From IMG/VR virus record IMGVR_UViG_3300042465_002671, positions 1 through 29,668 of that record: DNA of 29,668 nt. The stretch is one strand, 5' to 3'. The translations under genes were made by a program, and so were the position numbers. The stretch's first letter is position 1. Each line of letters starts with the position of its first letter. This DNA comes from a virus. Below the pieces are notes generated by a model, which had not been told where the DNA came from, did no database searches, and worked only from the letters and a program-made list of their open reading frames with translations. Of this stretch, positions 14,792-21,849 are shown piece after piece.

Positions 14792-15437
14792 GGTAATTAA
14801 TGATACCAAGTCCATCGCAGTAATGCGAAAAGAAAATGACTTGAATCAGGTAAGGACCATCATTCATGCAGCAACGATGGATGTCTTCGATTACTATCGA
14901 GAAACCTATTCCGAGAATGATATAATAATCTTGGCTGAGCAAATAATGGACATTGGTTATAATTTAAATGGTTTGGACTTTGGTCTTTTTAAAAGCCAAT
15001 GCATCAAAGGTATCTACAAAAATAGAGTGGATATAATAGATGGTAAGCCATTTAAAATAAATTTCTTTAGATTGACACCTGATGTATTTATTGATTGGAT
15101 TAAAGTCTATATAGCAGAGAGAGGGGAGGCATTCATTAACGAAAATCTAAAATCTCATGTGGTAACTAAAAACAATATGGAGTATTCAGATAAGACTATA
15201 TCTCTCCTTAAAGAAGTATCCGAAAAAAGTAAGCTATCTAATGAGGCAGATATTCCAGCTGCTAATGATTGGGAGACAAAGCAAAAAGAGAAATTTAATT
15301 CAATTGTTAAGGACTTTGAAAACTTATGGAAGGACCAAGGTTGCAAGTACATTGGAGATGAATGGGATGGTACTAAATATGTGGTCATAAATAATAAACG
15401 AATGTTACGGTCAGAGTACTTAGAATTAATGTTTTAA
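14700..15437 (+). CDS. Hypothetical replication-region protein
   Basis: 245 residues, not recognised. It starts 92 bases inside the replisome organiser gene in another frame. It is acidic and helix-rich: a helical core at about residues 50-150 (VRTIIHAATMDVFDYY, IIILAEQIMDIGYNLNGLDFGLFKSQC), a polar linker, and a C-terminal segment with many Trp and Lys (FENLWKDQGCKYIGDEWDG). Helicase loaders or partners often follow organisers of this type, but no ATP-binding motif is seen here. A later start is possible because of the long overlap. Confidence 0.6.
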   Translation: MENNQYLTTTSQSEKKFLPETSIHSLTGIVKVINDTKSIAVMRKENDLNQVRTIIHAATMDVFDYYRETYSENDIIILAEQIMDIGYNLNGLDFGLFKSQCIKGIYKNRVDIIDGKPFKINFFRLTPDVFIDWIKVYIAERGEAFINENLKSHVVTKNNMEYSDKTISLLKEVSEKSKLSNEADIPAANDWETKQKEKFNSIVKDFENLWKDQGCKYIGDEWDGTKYVVINNKRMLRSEYLELMF

Positions 15438-15455
15438 AAATAAATATTATTTTGT

Positions 15456-15486
15456 TTTGCAAATATGAAATTAATATATATCTTTG
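15456..15486 (+). promoter_or_regulatory. Promoter P3 (Bacteroidetes type)
   Basis: TTTG at 15456-15459, 19 bases, TATCTTTG at 15479-15486, with the -33 element extended to TTGCAAATATG. It lies in the gap between the replication genes and the small early genes and gives a leader of about 15 bases to ATG 15508. Confidence 0.8.
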
Positions 15487-15507
15487 TGGACACAATTAGA
15501 AACAAAA

Positions 15508-15693
15508 ATGGAAACACCAAGAAATTACACACAAGCCAAAGAAATGGGCTGGATTACAAAAAAAGTATCCGATTACAATGGCGGCAAGATTAGAGTAGAC
15601 TTATGCCCAAGATTCTACAATGGAGGTAAAGCTATTATCTCATTTTGGCTAACTTACAATGGATGCAAACGTTTAGGAATAAAATTTTATTAA
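15508..15693 (+). CDS. Small hypothetical protein
   Basis: 61 residues from ATG 15508. The frame is open from a TTG at 15484, but that codon overlaps the -7 element of P3. The product is basic with aromatic residues (GWITKKVSDYNGGKIRVDL, then FWLTYNGCKRLGIKFY). No domain is recognised. It is the first gene of the P3 transcript. Confidence 0.6.
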   Translation: METPRNYTQAKEMGWITKKVSDYNGGKIRVDLCPRFYNGGKAIISFWLTYNGCKRLGIKFY

Positions 15694-15696
15694 AAA

Positions 15697-15855
15697 ATGA
15701 AATATATAGCTAAGAATTTTGAACATACAAGTTGTGCTGAATTAACGACACAACTAAATAATGAACAAGATTATAAGGTTCATTCAATTATATCATCAGA
15801 ATGGATTGGTAATTGGAATGTGTATCACACAAAAATATTATTAGAAAAAATATAA
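15697..15855 (+). CDS. Small hypothetical protein, 52 residues
   Basis: ATG 15697 opens 52 codons and fills the space between two clear genes. The product (opening MKYIAKNFEHTSCAEL, ending YHTKILLEKI) has mixed strands and helices and no known motif. An A-rich stretch precedes the start, as for several genes here. It lies 3 bases after the previous stop. Confidence 0.5.
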   Translation: MKYIAKNFEHTSCAELTTQLNNEQDYKVHSIISSEWIGNWNVYHTKILLEKI

Positions 15856-15874
15856 CTTTAAACGATTAAAAAAA

Positions 15875-16162
15875 ATGGAAAAATACTACGCAAAAAATTG
15901 GACTAATCAGGAGACTTATGACATAGCTTATAAGATTGCCACCAATGAAGATTATCGCCACAAGTTTCAGAAAATGATTCTGCAACTTAACTACCATCAT
16001 GGACCAGTACTCGAATGGGTTACTGATTTTATCAAAGCTAAATTGTTCCCAATTGGGGAAATAGACTACAACCAATTAACGAAATACTTTTTGGATGATG
16101 CATCAGCCTATTGGAAGTACGCATCACTTGGATTCCCAGCTATGGAGGTGGACTATGAATAA
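15875..16162 (+). CDS. Hypothetical protein
   Basis: 95 residues, helical with many aromatic residues (NYHHGPVLEWVTDFIKAKL, DDASAYWKYASLGFPAMEV). No known family was recognised and no membrane segment is present. It has an A-rich leader and overlaps the next gene by 8 bases. It lies in the early small-gene cluster driven by P3. Confidence 0.6.
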   Translation: MEKYYAKNWTNQETYDIAYKIATNEDYRHKFQKMILQLNYHHGPVLEWVTDFIKAKLFPIGEIDYNQLTKYFLDDASAYWKYASLGFPAMEVDYE

Positions 16163-16457
16163 GACACTACAAGGATATGTACTTAACGCATTAGTTAAGC
16201 ACCCCAAACTACGAGATTCAGATACTCAGCTAAGTGCCTACATATGGCTACAATATGAGAATACTGATTGCATGGCAATAACTGCAAGTACACTACTTAA
16301 TCTGATTGATGACAAGCAGATATCATCAATAGATACAATCTCAAGAGTGCGGAGAAAGATACAATCTGAATACCAAGCTACAAGAGGGAACATTTATGAA
16401 AAAAGACATCAGCACCAAGAGCAAGTTAAGGAGGACTTGGGCTATGGAAAACTTTAA
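16155..16457 (+). CDS. Conserved small phage protein
   Basis: 100 residues from ATG 16155; a start at 16095 would overlap the previous gene by 68 bases. Residues 15-35 (HPKLRDSDTQLSAYIWLQYE) and 60-100 (TISRVRRKIQSEYQATRG, then EKRHQHQEQVKEDLG) follow a pattern common in small Bacteroidetes phage proteins: a possible HTH-like helical core with an Arg-rich helix and a polar C-terminus. DNA binding is plausible but not shown. Confidence 0.6.
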   Translation: MNKTLQGYVLNALVKHPKLRDSDTQLSAYIWLQYENTDCMAITASTLLNLIDDKQISSIDTISRVRRKIQSEYQATRGNIYEKRHQHQEQVKEDLGYGKL

Positions 16458-16680
16458 CCCATGGATAGAAAAAAACGAATGGTATTCCGTATGGAACGAA
16501 TGGTACAATGAACTCATTTATGGCAGAGCAACTGCTCAATATCAGGGGGAAATTTATTTAAAAACGAATACAAGATTAATTAAGAAATATCCATTGCATA
16601 TGTGTACACGAATTACCAATCCTCAAGAAATTAAAAAGCTAAACGAAAGCATTGGAGTATATGAATCACATCAACATTAA
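16444..16680 (+). CDS. Trp/Tyr-rich small hypothetical protein
   Basis: 78 residues from ATG 16444, overlapping the previous gene by 14 bases; the alternative ATG at 16396 gives 94 residues but a 62-base overlap. The N-terminal part is very rich in Trp, Asn and Glu (WIEKNEWYSVWNEWYNEL). The C-terminal part is basic. No known domain. It overlaps the RusA-like gene by 20 bases. Confidence 0.5.
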   Translation: MENFNPWIEKNEWYSVWNEWYNELIYGRATAQYQGEIYLKTNTRLIKKYPLHMCTRITNPQEIKKLNESIGVYESHQH

Positions 16681-16990
16681 GCCATTGTCAGTTAATCAGG
16701 CATGGCAAGGGAAACGATATAAAACTCCAATGTATAAGAAATTTGAATCCGATTGTTTATTTCTGCTGCCAAGAATAAATATTCCAGCTGCTCCTTACCA
16801 ATTTGAATATGAGTTTGGTTTCAGTTCTAATTTATCTGACTTGCTAAATCCTGAGAAACTAATAACCGATATAATTTGCAAAAAATATTGCATTGATGAC
16901 CGATACATAAATCGAATGATATTAAAAAAAACGATTGTATTAAAAGGCAAGGAGTTCATTAAATTTAAAATAACCAGTTATGAAAGATGA
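16661..16990 (+). CDS. rusA: RusA-like Holliday junction resolvase with an altered active site
   Basis: 109 residues from ATG 16661 (TTG at 16652 is less likely). The pattern is that of RusA: IKPLSVNQAWQGKRYKT, a middle strand set, EFGFSSNLSDLLNPEKL, and KKYCIDDRYI. RusA nucleases cut four-way junctions as dimers, resolving recombination or packaging intermediates. The usual acidic motif is DxDN; here it is D60-L61-L62-N63, so the second Asp is Leu. K66 and D70 and the later D79/D80 remain. Activity may be lost or altered. The gene sits among early genes and overlaps the next one. Confidence 0.7.
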   Translation: MNHINIKPLSVNQAWQGKRYKTPMYKKFESDCLFLLPRINIPAAPYQFEYEFGFSSNLSDLLNPEKLITDIICKKYCIDDRYINRMILKKTIVLKGKEFIKFKITSYER

Positions 16991-17129
16991 AGCAATACAG
17001 ATACAACTTAGTGCAGATTTTATTGACTATTGCAATGTCCGAGGCATTGACATTAAAGAATGGTTTAAATGGAAAAAGTATTTAGCAAGGGAGCAGAAGA
17101 AAATACATACTAAGCTATTGAAATGCTAA
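16980..17129 (+). CDS. Small hypothetical protein, 49 residues
   Basis: ATG 16980 overlaps the RusA-like gene by 11 bases and the sigma-like gene by 7. The product is rich in Lys and Trp (FIDYCNVRGIDIKEWFKWKKYL) and predicted helical. No known domain. The chain of short overlaps on both sides argues that it is translated. Confidence 0.5.
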   Translation: MKDEAIQIQLSADFIDYCNVRGIDIKEWFKWKKYLAREQKKIHTKLLKC

Positions 17130-17716
17130 CCTTAGAACGAATTGCATCAAGACATAAGGAATGGATTAAGATAGCCATCTATGTAGGGGCAAACCCTAAT
17201 AATGTCAATGATGCAGTTCAAGATATGTATTTAAAATTAGCAGAGATACAAGAGAAGGAAGGTAACTTGGAACGCATTACTAATTTAGCTGGAGATGTTA
17301 ATACGGTATACATATTTAAGCTATTAACTAATGAATCCATTAAGACACATAAGAAGGATTCTAAGACCATAGAACTGCCAAACGATATAGATATCTCAGA
17401 TAGTAATAACAATGTGCCTGAGGAAGCCTACCAAGAACTAATAACAATAATAAACCAATCCATTAATGAGATGCATTCTTACGAAAAGATGCTCATGGAA
17501 CTTCACTTCGATTACGGGATGTCGATGAGAAAAATAGAACAAAATACGGGTATCCCAACCCATTCAATATTCCATACTTTAAAAAATGCAAAACAAAAAA
17601 TCAAAAGCCAAGCAAGTGAGAGATACAATGAGTATCGCAACGAAAGAAACGACAACCAAACCAATAACGGGAGTGGGAGATGTGATAGCATCAGCAACGA
17701 AGAAACTTGGGATTGA
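17123..17716 (+). CDS. Sigma-70-like (ECF-type) transcription factor
   Basis: 197 residues. Residues about 10-80 resemble sigma region 2 (HKEWIKIAIYVGANPNNVNDAVQDMYLKLAEI) and residues about 118-162 resemble region 4 with an HTH (YEKMLMELHFDYGMSMRKIEQNTGIPTHSIFHTLKNAKQKI). An acidic linker separates them. A phage sigma factor would redirect host RNA polymerase to late genes. Its place at the end of the early block and the absence of TAnnTTTG promoters before late genes fit that role. The C-terminal 30 residues are polar and overlap the next gene by 131 bases. Confidence 0.6.
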   Translation: MLTLERIASRHKEWIKIAIYVGANPNNVNDAVQDMYLKLAEIQEKEGNLERITNLAGDVNTVYIFKLLTNESIKTHKKDSKTIELPNDIDISDSNNNVPEEAYQELITIINQSINEMHSYEKMLMELHFDYGMSMRKIEQNTGIPTHSIFHTLKNAKQKIKSQASERYNEYRNERNDNQTNNGSGRCDSISNEETWD

Positions 17717-18020
17717 CAAGGTAGCCAAGTGGATAGCTGGAGAAGATTGTGGATGCGAAGAACGGGCAGCTAAATTAAACAAGGCATTCCCATTAGTCAA
17801 ACCATTATGTCTTAATGAGGATGAGCATCAATTCTTGACAACATTCTTTGCAACTTATACCAATGTATTGGATGGAAAGGATGCCAATCAACTTGCACAC
17901 ATTTGGTCAAGAGTCTTCAAGTCAAGAAAACTTTATAAGCCATGCTCATGCACTCCTAAATTATGGTTAGCATTAATCGAAGACCTAAGAAAAATATATG
18001 CAAATTATGGAGAAGTATAA
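17586..18020 (+). CDS. Conserved phage protein with CGC and CSC cysteine motifs
   Basis: 144 residues from ATG 17586; an internal ATG at 17628 would shorten the overlap with the sigma-like gene from 131 to 89 bases. The N-terminal 25 residues are basic and polar. The core (GIDKVAKWIAGEDCGCEERAAKLNKAFP) and the C-terminal CSC motif (YKPCSCTPKLW) place cysteines that could bind a metal or form a small zinc site. Proteins with the WIAGEDCGC pattern are frequent in Bacteroidetes phages; their function is unknown. Confidence 0.65.
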   Translation: MQNKKSKAKQVRDTMSIATKETTTKPITGVGDVIASATKKLGIDKVAKWIAGEDCGCEERAAKLNKAFPLVKPLCLNEDEHQFLTTFFATYTNVLDGKDANQLAHIWSRVFKSRKLYKPCSCTPKLWLALIEDLRKIYANYGEV

Positions 18021-18174
18021 TGGAATAATTGCGTATCTTAGTGGAACTAAAATCTTTAGGATTTATCACGAAGGGCAGATATTAGTAGAATTCAAATCAG
18101 TAATGGCTGGAATTGAATATTGTAATTACATAAATAAACATGGGACAACCGATATTTTTAGCAAGTCAAATTGA
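18007..18174 (+). CDS. Small hypothetical protein, 55 residues
   Basis: ATG 18007 overlaps the previous gene by 14 bases and the next by 35. The product is beta-rich (GIIAYLSGTKIFRIYHEGQILVEF) with a short helix, and no known domain. It fills the gap between two well supported genes. Confidence 0.5.
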   Translation: MEKYNGIIAYLSGTKIFRIYHEGQILVEFKSVMAGIEYCNYINKHGTTDIFSKSN

Positions 18175-18520
18175 ATCCATCGGAACACGAGCCGATAGAA
18201 CTTTAAAAGTAGTATTCTCTACTCAGGAACTATCTCCACAAGATGCTGGTAGACTATTCTCGTTGAATCAGAAGATGGCATACATTGGCATTAAGGAGGA
18301 AGCATTCAGTAATAGCGATTTGGATATTGTTAACCAACTCCAAGCAGCACCAAATGATGTCAAGCAGAAGACTCCAAGCCATAGACTAAGAGCCATACTT
18401 TATGTGTATTGGAATGAAGATAACGCTGGTTATCCTGACTTTGATTCTTTTTATACCCATACAATGGAGATAATTATCCAACATTTCAAATCCAAACTTG
18501 ATGTTTTAAAAATTGGATAA
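18140..18520 (+). CDS. Conserved phage protein
   Basis: 126 residues. The N-terminal strand set (ADRTLKVVFSTQELSPQDAGRLFSLNQKMAYIGI) and a C-terminal helical part (SHRLRAILYVYWNEDN, then FDSFYTHTMEIIIQHFKSKLD) follow a two-part pattern often seen in the replication or recombination regions of phages. It could be a small DNA transaction protein, but no catalytic motif is visible. It is the last gene before the methyltransferase. Confidence 0.6.
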   Translation: MGQPIFLASQIESIGTRADRTLKVVFSTQELSPQDAGRLFSLNQKMAYIGIKEEAFSNSDLDIVNQLQAAPNDVKQKTPSHRLRAILYVYWNEDNAGYPDFDSFYTHTMEIIIQHFKSKLDVLKIG

Positions 18521-18554
18521 AAAAATAAATTAAATTTTTCATTTTAAAATACTT

Positions 18555-19184
18555 ATGGAACAACAAGAAACAAACAAAACTTATCGGGCAATTAGACACG
18601 ATATTACAAGAACAAAGCAAAAACTAAATGCTAACGAAGTACATCATCCTGATGAAAAGATTGAGCAAATACAATGTGCTTTAAACTATGAATTTGGATT
18701 GGAAGAAATATCAATACTTGAACTTTTCGCTGGGCAAGGAAACCTTACAAAAATTTATGAGAAGTTTGGAATAGTGGATGCCTATGATAAAAAGTATTTA
18801 AAAACAGGGGATAGTTACTTGGTGTTTCATAAACTGATTGCTGAAAAGAAAAAGTATGATGTGATTGATATTGACCCTTACGGATTTCCAAACAGATTTT
18901 TTCCTGATATATTTTTGCTGATTGAAAACGGAATAATGTTTATTACAATGCCAAAACCGTATGTAAATATATTGAATGGGATTACTCAACTGCACCTTAC
19001 AAGTTATTACGGAAAGCAAAACCCAACCGAAAGTGAAATAATAGAAAGAATAAAATTGTGGGGGATATGCCATTGGAGGCACTTGGATTTACTTGATAGC
19101 AAGAACTTGAAAAGTGTTTGGCGATTTGCATTTAAAGTGAAGAAAGTAAAAGCAACAGAATATACAGGAGTTAGAAACCGATGA
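18555..19184 (+). CDS. SAM-dependent methyltransferase with Trm1-like motif
   Basis: 209 residues. Motif I is ILELFAGQGN (54-63, SAM binding), an acidic residue after strand 2 follows in VDAYDKK, and motif IV is DIDPYGFP (105-112). A DPYG/DPFG motif with following Pro is close to Trm1 (guanosine-26 N2 tRNA methyltransferase), while DNA adenine methyltransferases usually have DPPY or NPPY. The protein is about half the length of Trm1 and lacks its C-terminal part. The target may be tRNA, another RNA or phage DNA. It is joined to the next gene by ATGA. Confidence 0.65.
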   Translation: MEQQETNKTYRAIRHDITRTKQKLNANEVHHPDEKIEQIQCALNYEFGLEEISILELFAGQGNLTKIYEKFGIVDAYDKKYLKTGDSYLVFHKLIAEKKKYDVIDIDPYGFPNRFFPDIFLLIENGIMFITMPKPYVNILNGITQLHLTSYYGKQNPTESEIIERIKLWGICHWRHLDLLDSKNLKSVWRFAFKVKKVKATEYTGVRNR

Positions 19185-19660
19185 ACGATAGCGAATATCA
19201 CATAAAAAAAGAATTGAAAGAAATCCAAAATTGGGATGTAAAAGATGCTCATAATTTAATTGAAAAATTAAGAGATATGTGGGAATACAAAAACTACTTC
19301 ATTGAAAATTGGGGATTTGACCATATACATAAAGAAAGACCAGTTTTAATGCTTGAGTTACATACGGGAGGATGGAGTGGAAATGAAGATTTAGTTGAAG
19401 CATTACAAAAGAATAAATTATTTTGGATGATGTGGTGGTGGAAAACCGAAAGAGGGGGACACTATTATTTCGAGATTGATTTTTCTGCAATAGGATTTAA
19501 GCCAGTAAATAAATTTACTAAAGAAAATAACATTACAAGGCAGTATGTTTCAAAAGCAAAAGCAAAATTTGAATGGGTTAAAATATCGCATACTAAAAGA
19601 CTTATCCGTGCAGTAGCAACAAATAATAGGACTTTAGCAACAAATGGAGATTTTTTTTAA
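19181..19660 (+). CDS. Conserved phage hypothetical protein (GGWSGNED family)
   Basis: 159 residues. The middle (LHTGGWSGNEDLVEALQKNKLFWMMWWWKTERGGHYYFEID) is a sequence pattern that recurs in many phage and plasmid proteins of unknown function. The C-terminal 55 residues (KFTKENNITRQYVSKAKAKFEWVKI) look like a helix-turn-helix followed by a basic helix. It is translationally coupled to the methyltransferase. No enzymatic motif is seen. Confidence 0.65.
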   Translation: MNDSEYHIKKELKEIQNWDVKDAHNLIEKLRDMWEYKNYFIENWGFDHIHKERPVLMLELHTGGWSGNEDLVEALQKNKLFWMMWWWKTERGGHYYFEIDFSAIGFKPVNKFTKENNITRQYVSKAKAKFEWVKISHTKRLIRAVATNNRTLATNGDFF

Positions 19661-19678
19661 TACTAAGTTATAATATTG

Positions 19679-19686
19679 TATATTTG
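19679..19686 (+). promoter_or_regulatory. Possible promoter P6 before the HNH gene
   Basis: TATATTTG at 19679-19686 is a perfect -7 element located 9 bases before ATG 19696. The expected -33 region is a T-run without TTG, so this is a weak or phage-specific promoter at best. Confidence 0.35.
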
Positions 19687-19695
19687 AAAAATAGA

Positions 19696-19947
19696 ATGAA
19701 AGGACACACGAAAATCTATATGGATTATTTTAGCTACGATGTATCAGATTTCATTGGATGCGAAGTATGCGGAACTAAAGCAGTAGATATCCATCATATA
19801 GAAGCAAGAGGTATGGGAGGAACTAAGAAAAACGACACGATAGAAAACCTAATGGCACTATGCAGAAAATGCCACTTAGAATACGGGGATAAATCTCAGC
19901 ATATGGATATGTTAAAATCGAAGCACTTAACAAACTTGACACAATAA
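19696..19947 (+). CDS. HNH endonuclease, packaging-associated
   Basis: 83 residues from ATG 19696. HNH with a zinc ribbon: CxxC at C22/C25, HH at 33-34, N51, CxxC at C56/C59 and H60. HNH proteins of this size next to the terminase genes support DNA cleavage during packaging in many phages (cos systems). Two genes (ParB-methyltransferase and small terminase) lie between it and the large terminase. The TTG start at 19684 is rejected because it lies in the -7 element. Confidence 0.8.
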   Translation: MKGHTKIYMDYFSYDVSDFIGCEVCGTKAVDIHHIEARGMGGTKKNDTIENLMALCRKCHLEYGDKSQHMDMLKSKHLTNLTQ

Positions 19948-19953
19948 AAAAAG

Positions 19954-20004
19954 ATGGAAGAGGATGAATACGATAACTGGTTCCCTGACCAAAGCATATT
20001 ATGA
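19954..20004 (+). CDS. Possible 16-residue acidic micro-ORF
   Basis: ATG 19954 opens MEEDEYDNWFPDQSIL and ends at TGA overlapping the ATG of the next gene (ATGA at 20001-20004). The coupling is typical of this genome, but a peptide this short may only serve translation of the following gene. Confidence 0.25.
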   Translation: MEEDEYDNWFPDQSIL

Positions 20005-21494
20005 AAATAGAAAAAATAAAAATTAATTTAATAAAACCTAATCCTAATAATCCAAGAATTATTAAGGATGACAAATTTGATAAATTGGTAACATCAATTA
20101 TTGAATTTCCAAAGATGCTTGAGATTAGACCTATTGTAGTAAATGATGACATGATTGTCTTAGGAGGTAACATGAGGTTAAAAGCTTGTATTAAAGCTGG
20201 ATTAAAAGAAGTCCCAATCATTAAAGTAAGCGATTTGACAGAGCAAGAACAAAAGCAGTTTATTATCAAAGATAATGTAAGCGGTGGAGAATGGGATTGG
20301 GATATGTTAACTAACGAGTGGAATGCTGAAGAACTTGATGCTTGGGGATTAGATGTACCAAACTTTGGGATACCATTAGAAGCCGAAGAAGATGACTTTG
20401 CAGTACCTGAAAATGGTATTGAAACGGATATAGTATTAGGGGATTTGTTTGAAATAGGCGAACACAGATTACTTTGTGGGGATAGTACGGATAGCGACCA
20501 AGTGGCAAAGTTAATGAACGGACAAAAGGCTGATATGGCTCATAATGACCCACCTTACGGAATGAAAAAAGAAAAAGATGGAGTTCTTAACGATAATTTA
20601 AATTATGCTGATTTGCTTGATTTTAATAGGGAATGGATAGATACTCAGTTTATGAACCTAAAAGAAAATGGTAGTTGGTATTGTTGGGGAATTGACGAGC
20701 CATTAATGGATATTTATAGCGAAATATTAAAGCCATATATAGCAGAACAAAAAGCAACATTTAGAAACTTAATTACTTGGGATAAAGGTAATGGTCAAGG
20801 GCAAAATTCAGAAAATACAAGAAGCTATGCAATAGCAGATGAAAAGTGTTTATTTGTAATGATGGGTGTACAGGGTTTTAATAACAATCAAGACAACTAT
20901 TTTGATAAATGGGAAATAATTAGAATTTATCTAGAACAAGAAATAAAAAAACTAAATGAAACTGATGGGAAAATAGCTACCGCTTTGGGATATAAAGATG
21001 GCAGAACAGTAAATCATTGGTGGAGTAAATCACAATGGGCGATGCCTACTGAAAATAATTATTACAGTTTAAGAGAATATGCAAAAAGTAAAAACATAGA
21101 TGCTTTTAAAAAAGAGTATGAAGAAATTAAAAAAGAGTATGAAGAAATTAAAAAAGAGTATTATTCTACACGAGCATATTTTAATAATACCCATGATAAT
21201 TTCAATAATGTTTGGAAATTTGATAGGCATATAAGAAAAGGAGATGAAGGTGGACACGCTACACCTAAACCAATACCTTTATGTGAAAGAGCAATTAAAT
21301 CAAGTTGCCCAGATGATGGATTAGTTTTAGATGTGTTTCTTGGTTCTGGTTCAACAATGGTAGCTTCACATCAACTTAAACGCAAATGTTACGGAATGGA
21401 ATTAGACCCTAAATACTGCCAAGTAATAATAGACAGAATGAAAGCATTAGACGCAACTTTAATAATAAAAAGAAATGGCATACGACAAGACTAA
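20001..21494 (+). CDS. ParB-like domain fused to DNA methyltransferase
   Basis: 497 residues. Residues 1-115 are a ParB/Srx-type domain (NPNNPRI and GGNMR at 55-59, the GEHR-like box). Residues 145-480 are a DNA methyltransferase of the type with motif IV first (NDPPYG, 182-187) and motif I last (DVFLGSGST, 444-452). DPPY points to N6-adenine or N4-cytosine. The middle region (about 300-390) has GYKDGRTVNHWWSKSQWAMPTE, a probable recognition module, then KKEYEEI repeated (370-387). It may protect phage DNA from host restriction. It overlaps the small terminase by 20 bases. Confidence 0.8.
   Translation: MKIEKIKINLIKPNPNNPRIIKDDKFDKLVTSIIEFPKMLEIRPIVVNDDMIVLGGNMRLKACIKAGLKEVPIIKVSDLTEQEQKQFIIKDNVSGGEWDWDMLTNEWNAEELDAWGLDVPNFGIPLEAEEDDFAVPENGIETDIVLGDLFEIGEHRLLCGDSTDSDQVAKLMNGQKADMAHNDPPYGMKKEKDGVLNDNLNYADLLDFNREWIDTQFMNLKENGSWYCWGIDEPLMDIYSEILKPYIAEQKATFRNLITWDKGNGQGQNSENTRSYAIADEKCLFVMMGVQGFNNNQDNYFDKWEIIRIYLEQEIKKLNETDGKIATALGYKDGRTVNHWWSKSQWAMPTENNYYSLREYAKSKNIDAFKKEYEEIKKEYEEIKKEYYSTRAYFNNTHDNFNNVWKFDRHIRKGDEGGHATPKPIPLCERAIKSSCPDDGLVLDVFLGSGSTMVASHQLKRKCYGMELDPKYCQVIIDRMKALDATLIIKRNGIRQD
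21108..21161 (+). repeat. 21-bp tandem repeat in the methyltransferase
   Basis: Two exact 21-bp units (21108-21128 and 21129-21149) and a 12-base partial third unit encode KKEYEEI, KKEYEEI, KKEY. The units are identical at DNA level, so the expansion is recent. It lengthens a charged helix in the target-recognition region. Confidence 0.9.
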
Positions 21495-21849
21495 AATATT
21501 TGAACAAGCAAAAGAGGTAATAGTAAAACATAAACTATTTTTTATGGATGAAGTACCTGATTTTTTATCTTGTGGTCGTTCAACTTTTTATGCTTTCTTT
21601 CCAGATGGTTCGGATGAATTGGACACATTAAAAGAACTTATTGCTATTAATAAAACACAAATAAAAACTTCAATGCGTTCTAAATGGTATCAATCTGATA
21701 ATGCAACTTTGCAAATGGCGTTAATGAAATTAATTGCAACACCTGAAGAACTTAAAAAATTATCCATGCAATTTATTGAATCAGAAAATAACCATCAAAT
21801 AAAAAAGTTTGAAGTAGAAATAATTGGAAGCAACCAAGATAAGAACTAA
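21475..21849 (+). CDS. Terminase small subunit (putative)
   Basis: 124 residues. The N-terminal HTH-like part (IFEQAKEVIVKHKLFFMDEVPDFLSCGRSTFYAFFP) would bind DNA, followed by a helical oligomerisation segment and a polar tail. It lies directly before the large subunit with a 26-base overlap, as small terminases do. It overlaps the ParB-methyltransferase by 20 bases. The identification depends on position and the HTH-like pattern (fits the DNA-packaging small subunit of several Bacteroidetes phages). Confidence 0.65.
   Translation: MAYDKTKIFEQAKEVIVKHKLFFMDEVPDFLSCGRSTFYAFFPDGSDELDTLKELIAINKTQIKTSMRSKWYQSDNATLQMALMKLIATPEELKKLSMQFIESENNHQIKKFEVEIIGSNQDKN

Noticed and set aside
18513-18538. 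Promoter before the methyltransferase gene
   Set aside because: TTG to TAAATTTT spacing is only 15 bases and the last G is missing; the stretch is simply AT-rich.
19651-19660. T8 run as a terminator after the 19181 gene
   Set aside because: No GC-containing stem precedes it and the run is in the coding end (Phe-Phe-stop).
19823-20269. 148-codon minus-strand frame
   Set aside because: It lies opposite the HNH and ParB coding regions, both with clear motifs on the + strand.
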